Of a DNA stretch of 64,000 bases, positions 1 to 8,517 are shown one piece after another; the stretch's first letter is position 1; every line of letters starts with the position of its first letter. The position numbers were made by a program, and so were the translations under genes. Where the stretch lies: NCBI GenBank assembly GCA_963823565.1, contig CAWGLR010000001.1, forward strand, positions 124,001-188,000. The letters are read 5' to 3'. This DNA is from RHKX01 sp963823565 (GTDB taxonomy: Bacteria; Actinomycetota; Thermoleophilia; Solirubrobacterales; 70-9). The notes beneath the pieces are model-generated. The model worked only from the letters and a program-made list of their open reading frames with translations. It was not told the origin of the DNA and did not search any database.

Positions 1-996
1 GCCCTCGATCACGTCTCCTACGCGCTGATCGTCGAGCAGGTCGGTCGCGCCGACAGCGCCATGCGCACGGTCGTCTCGGTGCAGACCTCGCTCGTCTGCG
101 GCTCGATCGAGCGCTGGGGGACCGAGGAGCAGAAGCGCCGCTGGCTCCCCGGCCTCTGCTCCGGCGAGCTGTTCGGCTGCTTCGGGCTCACCGAGCCGGA
201 CTCGGGCTCCGACGCCGCCTCGATGCGGACCCGCGCCGAGCGAATCGACGGCGGCTGGCGGATCAACGGCCAGAAGATGTGGATCTCGCTCGGCAACGTC
301 GCCGACGTCGCGCTCGTCTTCGCCCAGACCGACCCCGAGCGCCGGCACCGCGGCCTCGCCTGCTTCCTCGTCCCCACCGACGCGCCCGGGTTCTCCTCCG
401 AGGAGATCCACGGCAAGCTCGGCCTGCGCTCCTCCGACACGGCCTCGCTGGCCTTCGACGACCTCGAGGTCGGCGACGAGGCGCTGCTCGGCGAGGTCGG
501 CGACGGGTTCAAGATCGCGATGAGCGCACTCGACGGCGGCCGCTACTCGGTCGCCGCCGGCTGCGTCGGGATCTGCGACGGCTGCGTCGAGGCCTCCGTC
601 GCCTACGCGACCGAGCGCGAGCAGTTCGGGGTGCCGATCGCGCGCTTCCAGCTCGTCCAGGCGATGATCGCCGAGATGATCGTCAAGCGGGACGCCGCCC
701 GGCTGCTCGTCCTCCGCGCCGGGCTGCTCAAGGACGCGGGCGAGCCGAACACGACCGAGACGTCGATCGCCAAGCTCTACGCCTCCGAGTCGGCAGTCGA
801 GTGCGCCAACACCGCGATCCAGGTCCACGGCGGCGCGGGCTACGTCGACGACCACCCCGTCGAGCGCTACCTCCGCGACGCCCGGGTGACGACGCTCTAC
901 GAAGGCACCTCGCAGATCCAGAAGCTGATCATCGGCCGCGACGCCACCGGGGTCGACGCGATCCTCCCGCACGCGCCGGGGCCCGGGCCCGGCTGA
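1..996 (+). CDS. Acyl-CoA dehydrogenase, 5'-truncated by window edge
   Basis: FAD-dependent acyl-CoA dehydrogenase, which converts acyl-CoA to trans-2-enoyl-CoA and passes electrons to ETF. The frame is already open at base 1, so the start lies outside the window. 331 residues are visible, against a usual length of about 380. The middle-domain motif FGLTEPDSGSD and the C-terminal motif LYEGTSQIQ are clear; the Glu in YEGT is the usual catalytic base. The stop lies 2 nt before the next gene, a crotonase, so two successive beta-oxidation-type steps appear to share a transcript. Chain-length or branched-chain preference cannot be read from the sequence. Confidence 0.93.
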   Translation, partial: ALDHVSYALIVEQVGRADSAMRTVVSVQTSLVCGSIERWGTEEQKRRWLPGLCSGELFGCFGLTEPDSGSDAASMRTRAERIDGGWRINGQKMWISLGNVADVALVFAQTDPERRHRGLACFLVPTDAPGFSSEEIHGKLGLRSSDTASLAFDDLEVGDEALLGEVGDGFKIAMSALDGGRYSVAAGCVGICDGCVEASVAYATEREQFGVPIARFQLVQAMIAEMIVKRDAARLLVLRAGLLKDAGEPNTTETSIAKLYASESAVECANTAIQVHGGAGYVDDHPVERYLRDARVTTLYEGTSQIQKLIIGRDATGVDAILPHAPGPGPG

Positions 997-998
997 TC

Positions 999-1754
999 GT
1001 GGGGGTCCGGGTCGAGCTCGACGGCGGGGTCGGCGTCTGCCGGATCGAGAGCCCCGAGACGCGCAACGCCCTCTCCCCCGCGCTGCTGACCGAGCTGATG
1101 GAGGGCCTCGAGGCCCTCGACGGCGACGGCGGCGTCAACTGCATCGCGCTCCTCGGCACCGACGACGTCTTCGCCACCGGCGCCGACGCGCGCACGCTCG
1201 CCGAGTCCGCCCCCGACGACGCGATCGCCGCCGACTTCTGGCGCCGCTTCGGCTCGATCGGCGCCCCGATAGTCGCCGGCGCCTCGAGCTGGGCGCTGGG
1301 AACGGGATTCGAGCTCGCGGTCGCCAGCGACATCCTGATCGCCTCGAAGGACACCCAGTTCGCCCAGCCCGAGGTCTCGCTCGGGCTGATCCCAGGAGGC
1401 GGCGCCACCCAGCGGCTGACCCGGGCGATCGGCCGCCACCTGGCGATGGAGATGATCCTCACCGCCCGCTGGATGAACGCCGAGGAAGCCCACCGGGCCG
1501 GGCTGGTCAACCGCCTCTCCGACCGCAAGCGCTGGCTTGACGACACGATGCGGATCGCCCACGACGTCGCCGCCCGCGCCCCGATCGCCACCCGCCTCGC
1601 GAAGCGGGCGATCCGCGCCGCCGACGAGCCGGAGGTCGAGCGCGGTCTCGAGATCGAGCGGCGCCTGCTCGCCGAGGCGATGGCCACCGAGGACCGCATC
1701 GAGGGGGTACGCGCCTTCCTCGAGGGCCGCGAGCCGAAGTTCGAGGGACGTTAG
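999..1754 (+). CDS. Enoyl-CoA hydratase/isomerase (crotonase) family protein
   Basis: Crotonase-fold protein of 251 residues, close to the family's usual 255-260. It probably hydrates the enoyl-CoA made by the upstream dehydrogenase. The GTG at 999 is chosen because it lies just after the upstream stop and gives a normal N-terminus (VGVRVELDGGVG). The oxyanion-hole segment WALGTGFELA and the PEVSLGLIPGGG segment with the usual acidic position are present. In many relatives the first region reads ALGGGCEL; here the middle Gly is Thr, so the exact reaction (hydratase, isomerase or other) is open. The longer same-frame upstream extension overlaps the dehydrogenase gene and is not protein-like. 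Confidence 0.88.
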   Translation: MGVRVELDGGVGVCRIESPETRNALSPALLTELMEGLEALDGDGGVNCIALLGTDDVFATGADARTLAESAPDDAIAADFWRRFGSIGAPIVAGASSWALGTGFELAVASDILIASKDTQFAQPEVSLGLIPGGGATQRLTRAIGRHLAMEMILTARWMNAEEAHRAGLVNRLSDRKRWLDDTMRIAHDVAARAPIATRLAKRAIRAADEPEVERGLEIERRLLAEAMATEDRIEGVRAFLEGREPKFEGR

Positions 1755-1938
1755 AGCGCCCGGCGCGGGGGGCCGTCGGGGGATCCGGTCGGCCTACGAC
1801 CCCGCCTTCGGCGGCAGGGCGGCCGACCGCATCCCCCGCCGGCCCTGGAGCGCTCGGTCGCATCAAGCGTCCCCCCTTGTGGGAGGGAATCTGCGAGCGA
1901 CGCCGCCGACGCCGGCGCCCCTGCCTTCCCCTCCCCCG

Positions 1939-2844
1939 CTAGTCCGTCCTCGCGCCCGCGCCGGCGTCCGGCATCGCCCGCCGCCGCACCACCCCGCCCG
2001 CCGCGAAGTACGAGCCGCCGAGGATCAGCAGCAGCCCGCCGAGGGTGACGAGGCCGAAGCTCTCGTCGAGCAGGATCACGCCGTAGGCGACGGCGAAGAC
2101 CGGCGCGAGGTAGGTGACGAGGAAGGTGCGCGCCGGCCCGACGCTCGCGATCAGCTCGTAGAAGATCGCGAAGGCGATGCCGGTGCCGACGACGCCCAGC
2201 GTCGCGACAGCCGCGGCCGGGCCGATTCCCGGCGCCTCGGCCGGCAGCGTCGCGAGCGCCGCCGGAAGGCTGATGACCGTGCTCACCGCGAGGACGACGG
2301 CCGCCACGCCGAGCGGCTGGACCCGCTTCAGCCGGTGCTTGGCGAGCAGCCCGCCGATCGCGTAGCCGAGCCCGGCGAGGACCACCGCGAGGCCGCCGAG
2401 GAGCTCGTCGCCGCCGACCCCGATGTCGACGCCGAGCAGCAGGACGAGGCCGACGAGCCCGGCGACGATGCCCAGCAGCTGGATGCCCTCGGACCGCTCC
2501 TCGGGGTCGAAGAAGATCGCCAGCAGCGCGGTGAAGATCGGCGCCGAGGCGACGAGGATGCCGGCCAGCGAGGAGCTGATCTCCTCCTCGCCCAGCGCGA
2601 TCAGCAGGAACGGCGCCGCGACCTGGGCGATCGAGACGGCGAGGATGGCCGGCCAGAGGCCGTCGAGCCCGCGCAGCGCCCCGGCCCGCCGCGCGACCGG
2701 CACGAGCACCAGCGCGCCGAAGGCGATCCGCCCGAAGGCGACCATCGCCGGCGAGAGGTCGCGGACGCCGACCTTGATCAGTAGGTAGCTCGCTCCCCAG
2801 ATCACCGCCAGGACCAGCAGCAACGAGGTCGAGCGGCGATCCAT
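1939..2844 (-). CDS. EamA/DMT-family membrane transporter
   Basis: Drug/metabolite transporter of 301 residues with about ten hydrophobic helices in two EamA repeats. The N-terminal repeat starts with the characteristic VIWGASYLLIKVG, and the second repeat has FYELIASVGPART followed by a helix carrying LAPVFAVAYG. It sits in the inner membrane and probably exports a small metabolite or amino acid; no substrate is indicated. It is divergent from the GH15 gene, with about 80 bases between the starts, and stands alone on its strand. The 3' flank (1755-1938) is a GC-rich gap in which no gene is visible. Confidence 0.86.
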   Translation of the reverse strand: MDRRSTSLLLVLAVIWGASYLLIKVGVRDLSPAMVAFGRIAFGALVLVPVARRAGALRGLDGLWPAILAVSIAQVAAPFLLIALGEEEISSSLAGILVASAPIFTALLAIFFDPEERSEGIQLLGIVAGLVGLVLLLGVDIGVGGDELLGGLAVVLAGLGYAIGGLLAKHRLKRVQPLGVAAVVLAVSTVISLPAALATLPAEAPGIGPAAAVATLGVVGTGIAFAIFYELIASVGPARTFLVTYLAPVFAVAYGVILLDESFGLVTLGGLLLILGGSYFAAGGVVRRRAMPDAGAGARTD

Positions 2845-2886
2845 GCGGGCAGCCTAGGCACCGGCCGAAGCCGCCCGCGGCGCGGG

Positions 2887-2892
2887 TAGAGT
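2887..2892 (+). promoter_or_regulatory. Candidate -10 box for the GH15 transcript
   Basis: The hexamer TAGAGT ends 7 nt before a GTG codon at 2900. This spacing would place the transcription start at or next to the GTG, as in leaderless mRNAs. No convincing -35 box is visible. The same arrangement recurs at several other genes in this window. Confidence 0.35.
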
Positions 2893-2899
2893 CGTGCCC

Positions 2900-2929
2900 G
2901 TGAGCACCCACCCGCGGAGCACGACGTGA
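2900..2929 (+). other. Possible 9-codon upstream ORF coupled to the GH15 gene
   Basis: A GTG at 2900 opens a nine-codon frame (VSTHPRSTT) whose TGA at 2927-2929 overlaps the GTG at 2926 that starts the GH15 gene. With the -10-like hexamer just upstream, it could be a leaderless leader peptide that delivers ribosomes to the main start by termination-reinitiation. It may equally be chance, since the frame is very short. Confidence 0.3.
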
Positions 2930-4836
2930 GTGCCCGCAACCCCAACCACTTCCCGCCGATCGGGTCCTACGGGTTCCTCTCCGACTGCGAGACCGGCGCG
3001 CTGCTATCCGCCGACGGGACGATCGAGTGGCTCTGCCTCCCGCGCTTCGACTCCCCCTCGATCTTCGGCGCGATGCTCGACCGCGCCGCCGGCGTCCTTC
3101 GCTTCGGACCTGACGAGCGCGTGCCGGTCGCCCGCCGCTACGAGCCCGGGACGAACGTGATCGAGACGACGTGGGCGACCGAGACGGGCTGGGCGGTCGT
3201 CCGCGACGCGCTGCTCGTGCGGATCGACGGCCAGGCGCACGACGGCCGCAACCGGCTGGTCGCCGAGCACATGCTCGTCCGCACGATCCACTGTCCCGAG
3301 GGCACCTGCGAGGTCGAGCTCTTCTGCGACGCCTGCCCCGACTACGCCCGCTCCGAGATCGACTGGGAGGTCGACACCGAGCTCGGTGGCGCCAGCGCCC
3401 AGGTCGGCGACCTCGAGCTGCGCATGGTCGCCGACCTCGACCTCGAGCTCGACGGGACCGTGCTCCACGGCCAGCGCCGCCTTCCCACCGACGCGAACGC
3501 GTTCTGCGCCCTCACCTGGTCGCCCGAGGCGAAGCTGCCGATGGCGGCCGGCGAGGCCTTCGCGCGCGTCTACGAGACCGGGCAGGCATGGCGGCGCTGG
3601 CTCGAGCGCGGCAGGTTCCCCGACCACCGTTGGCGGGCCGAGCTCCAGCGCAGCGCGCTGACCCTGAAGGGCCTGATGTACGCGCCGACCGGCGGCATGG
3701 TCGCGGCGCTGACGACCTCGCTGCCCGAGAGCCCCGGCGGGGTCCGCAACTGGGACTACCGCTACACCTGGATCCGCGACGCCACCTTCGCCCTCTGGGG
3801 GCTGCACGTCCTCGGCATGGACGACGAGGCCCAGGACTTCATGGACTTCGTCGAGCGGGTCTGCCGCGCCGACTCGCGGATGCAGATCATGTACGGGATC
3901 GGCGGCGAGAAGGAGCTCACCGAGGAGACGCTCGACCACCTCACCGGCTACCTCGACTCCCGGCCCGTGCGGATCGGCAACGCCGCCCACGCCCAGCGCC
4001 AGAACGACGTCTACGGCGCGCTGCTCGACTCGATCTACATTCACAACCGCGCCCTGCACGGCATCAGCGAGAGCCTCTGGGATCTCGCGGTCCACCAGGT
4101 CGAGGAGGCGCTGCGGATCTGGCGGGAGCCCGACCAGGGAATCTGGGAGGCCCGCGACGAGCCCAAGCACTACGTCTCCTCGAAGCTGATGTGCTGGGTC
4201 GCGGTCGACCGCGGCGCCCGCCTCGCCGCTCACCGCGGCGAGCGCGAGCGGGCCGAGGCGTGGCGGGCCGAGGCCGAGACCATCCGCGAGGACATCCTCG
4301 CCAACGGCGTCAGCGAGCGCGGCGTCTTCCGCCAGCACTACGAGACCGACGAGCTCGACGCCTCGACCCTGCTGATCGCGCTCGTCCGCTTCCTGCCCGC
4401 CGACGACGAGCGCGTCCGCGCAACGGTGCTCGCGATCAAGGAGGAGCTCAGCCATCACGGCCTCGTCCTCCGCTATCGCGTCGACCGCACCGAGGACGGC
4501 CTCACCGGCGTCGAGGGGACCTTCTCGATCTGCTCGTTCTGGATGGTCTCGGCCCTGGCCGAGGTCGGCGAGCGCCAGGCCGCCCGCAAGCTCTGCGAGC
4601 GGCTGCTGAACATGGGCGGCGCCCTCGACCTCTACGGCGAGGAGATCGAGCCGATCACCGGCCGCCAGCTCGGAAACTTCCCGCAGGCGTTCACCCACCT
4701 CGCGCTGATCAACGCGGTCTCCCAGGTCATCGCCGACGAGCGCGCCGAGGACCGCGACCCCGACGAGCGGGCGGTGCTCAGCGAGATGATGGCCATGCAG
4801 GACGGCGGCGACGAGGAGACCGTGCCGGCCGCATAG
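2926..4836 (+). CDS. Glycoside hydrolase family 15 protein (glucoamylase/trehalase type)
   Basis: 636 residues, the normal length for bacterial GH15 proteins. The N-terminal beta-sandwich domain starts with IGSYGFLSDCETGALLS. The catalytic (alpha/alpha)6 barrel has RNWDYRYTWIRDA, then GIWEARDEPKHYVSSK carrying the general-acid Glu, and LYGEEIEP with the general-base Glu region. Family members hydrolyse alpha-1,4 or alpha,alpha-1,1 glucosidic bonds; actinobacterial relatives of this intracellular, signal-less type are often trehalases. No signal peptide is visible, so the substrate is probably cytoplasmic trehalose or maltodextrin. The GTG at 2926 is taken because it immediately precedes the conserved N-terminus. 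No trehalose or glycogen genes adjoin it. Confidence 0.9.
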   Translation: MSARNPNHFPPIGSYGFLSDCETGALLSADGTIEWLCLPRFDSPSIFGAMLDRAAGVLRFGPDERVPVARRYEPGTNVIETTWATETGWAVVRDALLVRIDGQAHDGRNRLVAEHMLVRTIHCPEGTCEVELFCDACPDYARSEIDWEVDTELGGASAQVGDLELRMVADLDLELDGTVLHGQRRLPTDANAFCALTWSPEAKLPMAAGEAFARVYETGQAWRRWLERGRFPDHRWRAELQRSALTLKGLMYAPTGGMVAALTTSLPESPGGVRNWDYRYTWIRDATFALWGLHVLGMDDEAQDFMDFVERVCRADSRMQIMYGIGGEKELTEETLDHLTGYLDSRPVRIGNAAHAQRQNDVYGALLDSIYIHNRALHGISESLWDLAVHQVEEALRIWREPDQGIWEARDEPKHYVSSKLMCWVAVDRGARLAAHRGERERAEAWRAEAETIREDILANGVSERGVFRQHYETDELDASTLLIALVRFLPADDERVRATVLAIKEELSHHGLVLRYRVDRTEDGLTGVEGTFSICSFWMVSALAEVGERQAARKLCERLLNMGGALDLYGEEIEPITGRQLGNFPQAFTHLALINAVSQVIADERAEDRDPDERAVLSEMMAMQDGGDEETVPAA

Positions 4837-4870
4837 CTCAAGTCGGCGCCCCGCGGGCCGATACGAGGCC

Positions 4871-6059
4871 ATGCCCTCATCGATCGCTCCCGCCTCGAAG
4901 CGGACCGTCCTCATGGTCCTGTCCCTCTCCCTCTGGGTGATCCTGCTCATTCCCGCCGGCGCCTCCGCGCGCCCCGACGACGACGCGGTCCTGTCGCCGC
5001 TGGGGATGTCGATCGAGACGCCGCCGCACCCGGTCCTCGGCGCCGACGGCCGCAATCACCTCGCCTACGAGATCACGATCGTGAACCAGAGCAACGGCGA
5101 CGCCACCCTGACCAGGGTCCAGCCCCGCACCGGCGGCCATCGGTTCGGCGCCGCCACGACCGGCGAGGACTTCGACCGGATGCTGCGGGTCAACGGCGGC
5201 GGCGAGCGCACGATCCCCGCCGGCGGCAGCGGGCTTCTCTTCATGGACGTGACCTACGGAGCCCGGAAGCCCGCGCCGCGCCGGCTCGGCCACACGTTCG
5301 ACATGAGCTTCGACCCACCCGACGCCCCGGTCAGGCACATCGCCTTCGCCGGCGTGCCGACGAAGGTCGGCGCCGAGGCGATCGAGATCGGCCCGCCGCT
5401 CGAGGGCCCGCGCTGGGTCGCCGCGAACGGCTGCTGCGACCAGCCGATCGGCTCGCACCGGGGCGCGACGCTCTCGATCGACGGCACGGTCCACGTCCCC
5501 GAGCGGTTCGCCATCGACTTCGTCCAGCTCGACCGGGACCTCAAGCTCTTCGAGGGCCCGATCGACCGCAACGAGAGCTACGGCTACTTCGGCGCGCGGC
5601 TCCTCTCCGTCGCCGACGGCAGGGTCGTCCGCATCCAGGACGGACTCCCGGACCTGAGGCCGGGAGCGCTGCCTCCCAACCCGACCGTGCAGAGCGCCGG
5701 GGGGAACTTCGTCGTCGTCAGGATCGCCAAGGGCCAGTACGCGTTCTACGCGCACCTGAAGCCCGGCAGCCTGCGGGTCGAGGTCGGCGACCGCGTCCGC
5801 AGGGGACAGGTGCTCGGGCTGCTCGGGGAACTCGGGCAACACCGACGGCCCGCACCTTCACTTCCACGTCATGGACTCCCCCTCGCCGCTGCAGTCGGAC
5901 GGGCTCCCCTACGTCTTCGACCGGTTCACCGGCACCGGCCGGATCGACGACATCTCGACCCTCCAGTCCGGCGGAGTCCAGACGATCGACCGCTCGGAGC
6001 TGTCCGGGAGGATGGGCGGCCGGATGCCGCTGGACAACCAGGTGGTCACCTTCCCCTAA
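4871..6059 (+). pseudogene. Secreted M23-family peptidase, frameshifted near 5825-5828
   Basis: The N-terminal signal peptide runs to about residue 33 (core LSLSLWVILLIPAGASA). About 250 residues of secreted domain follow, and then a LytM/M23-like beta-barrel begins (VADGRVVRI, AFYAHLKPGSL, VGDRVRRGQVLGLLG). The frame then breaks at a GGGG run at 5825-5828. One base out of frame, the family motif continues as NSGNTDGPHLHFHVMDSP and runs to a clean stop at 6059. Removing one G restores a single protein of about 395 residues with the metal- and catalysis-linked HLHFH intact. The first-frame product instead reads on into the 73-bp duplications. Either a real frameshift mutation or an indel in the assembly explains this. 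Substrate would be peptidoglycan cross-bridges or another surface polymer. Confidence 0.75.
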
Positions 6060-6067
6060 CGCTGAAG

Positions 6068-6140
6068 AAGCTGGGTCCTGCCGAAACCGCCTCGTCGGGA
6101 CCCGGCCGAACCGGACGCGCAGCGGAGGATTCGGCCGGAG
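6068..6140. repeat. 73-bp direct repeat, copy 1
   Basis: Identical over 73 bases to 6149-6221, with a period of 81 bases. It lies between the convergent M23-like gene and trxB. Each copy contains a 9-bp inverted repeat (arms CCGGCCGAA at 6102-6110 and TTCGGCCGG at 6130-6138) that could form a hairpin on either strand, so it may act as a duplicated bidirectional terminator. Confidence 0.9.
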
Positions 6141-6148
6141 CTACCTAC

Positions 6149-6221
6149 AAGCTGGGTCCTGCCGAAACCGCCTCGTCGGGACCCGGCCGAACCGGACGCG
6201 CAGCGGAGGATTCGGCCGGAG
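6149..6221. repeat. 73-bp direct repeat, copy 2
   Basis: Second identical copy of the 6068-6140 sequence. It ends one base before the trxB stop codon. The internal inverted repeat arms fall at 6183-6191 and 6211-6219. The copies do not differ, which suggests a recent duplication or gene conversion. Confidence 0.9.
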
Positions 6222-6222
6222 T

Positions 6223-7209
6223 CTAGATCCTCGCCTCCTCGGCCTCGACGACTTGCTCCTCCTCCGTCGGCGGGGTATCGCGCAGGTACCACTCGGCGTC
6301 GAGCGCGCCGCGCGTGCCGGACCCGGCGGCGGTGACCGCCTGCCGGTAGGTGAAGTCGACGAGGTCGCCGATCGCGAAGACGCCGGCGAGGTTCGTCCGC
6401 GTCGACGGCTCGGCGACCTTGACGTAGCCGTTGTCGTGAAGCTCGACCTGGCCCTCGACAAGCGCCGAGCCCGGGATGTGGCCGATCGCGACGAACGCGC
6501 CGCCGGCCTCCACCTCCTCGACCTCGTCGGTCTCGGCGTTCCGCAGCCGGACCCGCTCGAGAGCGCCGGAGTCGCCGGCGAGGAACTCCTCGGGGACGAA
6601 CGGCGTCTTGAAGCTGATGTTCTCGCGCTCGCGGGCGCGGTCCTGCATCACCATCGACGCGCGGAACTCGGGGCGGCGGTGGACGACCGTCAGCTTGTCG
6701 GCGTACTTGGAGACGAAGATCGAGTCCTCCATCGCGGTGTCGCCGCCGCCGATGACCATCACGTCGCGGCCCTTGAAGAAAGCGCCGTCGCAGACGCCGC
6801 AGGTGGAGACGCCGCGGCCGCCGAGCTCGATCTCACCGGGGATCCCGAGGCGCTTCGGCTGGGCGCCCATCGCGAGGATCACGGCCTTCGCGCGGTACTC
6901 GTCGTCGCCGACCCAGACCCTCTGGATGCCGCCGTCGCTGAGCTCGACGCGGGTCGCGTCGTCGGTGATGAAGCGCGTGCCGAAGCGCTCGGCCTGAGCG
7001 CGGAAGCGGTTCATCAGCTCCGGTCCCATGATCCCCTCGGGGAACCCGGGGTAGTTCTCGACCTCAGTCGTGTTCTGGAGCTGGCCACCCCACTGGAAGC
7101 CCTCGATCACCAGCGGCTCGAGGTCGGCGCGCGCGGCGTAGACGGCCGCGGTGTAGCCGGCGCAGGCCCCACCGATGATGATCACGTTCTCGATTCGTCC
7201 TTCGCTCAC
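6223..7209 (-). CDS. trxB: Thioredoxin-disulfide reductase-like flavoprotein
   Basis: NADPH-dependent FAD enzyme of 328 residues that reduces thioredoxin. The N-terminal FAD-binding strand is followed by GYTAAVYAARA. The redox-active pair is CGVC at residues 137-140 (CATC or CAVC in most TrxB), followed by DGAFFKGRDV. The NADPH site has MVIGGGDTAMED, and the C-terminal FAD loop VFAIGDLVD is present. Two details are unusual: the first dinucleotide-binding turn reads GGACAG rather than GSGPAG, and no thioredoxin gene adjoins it. A ferredoxin/flavodoxin-type partner cannot be excluded. The start at 7209 gives the normal short lead into the FAD fold. Confidence 0.9.
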   Translation of the reverse strand: MSEGRIENVIIIGGACAGYTAAVYAARADLEPLVIEGFQWGGQLQNTTEVENYPGFPEGIMGPELMNRFRAQAERFGTRFITDDATRVELSDGGIQRVWVGDDEYRAKAVILAMGAQPKRLGIPGEIELGGRGVSTCGVCDGAFFKGRDVMVIGGGDTAMEDSIFVSKYADKLTVVHRRPEFRASMVMQDRARERENISFKTPFVPEEFLAGDSGALERVRLRNAETDEVEEVEAGGAFVAIGHIPGSALVEGQVELHDNGYVKVAEPSTRTNLAGVFAIGDLVDFTYRQAVTAAGSGTRGALDAEWYLRDTPPTEEEQVVEAEEARI

Positions 7210-7278
7210 TCTTGCTCCTAGCTCTCGATTACCTCCGCGCGCGGATCGAGTCGATTGTGCCGTCCATCTTACTTCACT

Positions 7279-8478
7279 TTATGAAGTATTGGAAGGAAGC
7301 GTGACCGGCGCGACCGGCGCTACGGACCCCCGCCCCTCCGCCTCCCAGCGCGCAACCGTGCGCCGCAGCTGCAGGAACGCGACGATGCCCGGCGGCAGCG
7401 GCATCCAGAACGCGATCAGACGGTAGACGAGGACGGCGGCGATCACCGTCTCGGCCGAGATCCCGAAGATCACGAATGCCCCGATGAGCCCGCCGTCGAC
7501 GCCGCCGACGCCGGCGGGATCGGGGATCAGGTTGCCGACCATCCCGACGAAGAAGCCCATGACGAGGACGCCGAGCGGGACGGACTCGCCGAACGCCTCG
7601 AAGCTCGCCCAGAGGATGCCGATGTTGGCCACCCAGTAGCCGATCGCGCCGGCCATCGCAAGCGCCCCCTTGCGCGGGTTGCGGATGTAGGTCCAGGCGG
7701 TGCGGACCCCCTGCGACATCGTCGCCGGGACGCTGCTCAGCCGCACCGCCAGCCGCCCGAGCCGGCCGCGGCCGTCGAAGCTGAGCCGGCCGCGGAGGTC
7801 GCCGGGGATCAGCGCGACCAGGATCCCGCCGATCGCCAGCCCGGCGGCGATCGCCGCCGGGACCACGGTGACCGACACCGGGGCGTCGCCGGGGAGGACG
7901 CCGGTGCGGAGGAGGACGCCGAAGATGATCACGGCCGCGACGTAGACGGCATAGAGGAGGACGAGGAACGTGACCATCCTGCGCGCCGCCTCCGAGCGCT
8001 CCATCCCCGCCTTGCGCAGAGCCCAGTAGCTGAGCACCACACCACCCGCTCCCCCCGCCGAGAGCAGCCTCGAGGCGGCCAGCCCGGCCATGGTGATCTG
8101 GTAGGACTCGCGCCAGTCGAGGCGGACCAGGTTCTCGCCGATCACCCCGCGGAACTGCGCAACGTAGGCGCCGAACGCGAGCACGTTGAAGACGACGGCG
8201 ACCAGGAACCACGGCCACGAGCCTTCCTCGAGCTTCTCGACCGCGTCCTCGAGCCCGATGACCTTCGGCAGCAGGAAGTAGATCGCGGCGAAGGCGAGGA
8301 GGACGAAGATCCCGGTGAGCGCGAGGCGGCGGGGATCGTCGAAGAACGACGGTTCGGCGTCGTCCTCCTCGACGGGGACCGGCGGGGTCGCGGGCTCGGC
8401 CGGCTCCACGGGCCCGGCCCCCGTCGCGGCATCCGGCCGCACCAAGTCTTCGCGATCACCCTCCCGGCTCGGCGCCAT
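7279..8478 (-). CDS. Lysylphosphatidylglycerol synthase transmembrane-domain family (YbhN/UPF0104) protein
   Basis: 399-residue polytopic membrane protein with an approximately 50-residue Pro/Glu-rich cytoplasmic head and about eight helices. Family signatures are visible: NLIPDPAGVGGVDGGLIGAF in the middle of the C-terminal half and YRLIAFWMPLPPGI near the end. These proteins are related to the flippase half of MprF; many act on lipids or lipid-linked sugars, but the substrate here is unknown. It lies 39 bases from a PAP2-type phosphatase gene on the same strand, which supports a role in membrane lipid or isoprenoid-lipid handling. Confidence 0.82.
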   Translation of the reverse strand: MAPSREGDREDLVRPDAATGAGPVEPAEPATPPVPVEEDDAEPSFFDDPRRLALTGIFVLLAFAAIYFLLPKVIGLEDAVEKLEEGSWPWFLVAVVFNVLAFGAYVAQFRGVIGENLVRLDWRESYQITMAGLAASRLLSAGGAGGVVLSYWALRKAGMERSEAARRMVTFLVLLYAVYVAAVIIFGVLLRTGVLPGDAPVSVTVVPAAIAAGLAIGGILVALIPGDLRGRLSFDGRGRLGRLAVRLSSVPATMSQGVRTAWTYIRNPRKGALAMAGAIGYWVANIGILWASFEAFGESVPLGVLVMGFFVGMVGNLIPDPAGVGGVDGGLIGAFVIFGISAETVIAAVLVYRLIAFWMPLPPGIVAFLQLRRTVARWEAEGRGSVAPVAPVTLPSNTS

Positions 8479-8517
8479 GGAGCCTCAGTCTTGCAGTGGG
8501 CGCGGAGGAGGCGCGAT

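Noticed and set aside
3004..5055. Long minus-strand open frame (683 codons) opposite the GH15 gene
   Set aside because: It is a shadow frame of the GH15 gene: Gly/Ala/Asp/Val-rich, no recognisable motif, while the plus frame carries complete GH15 signatures.
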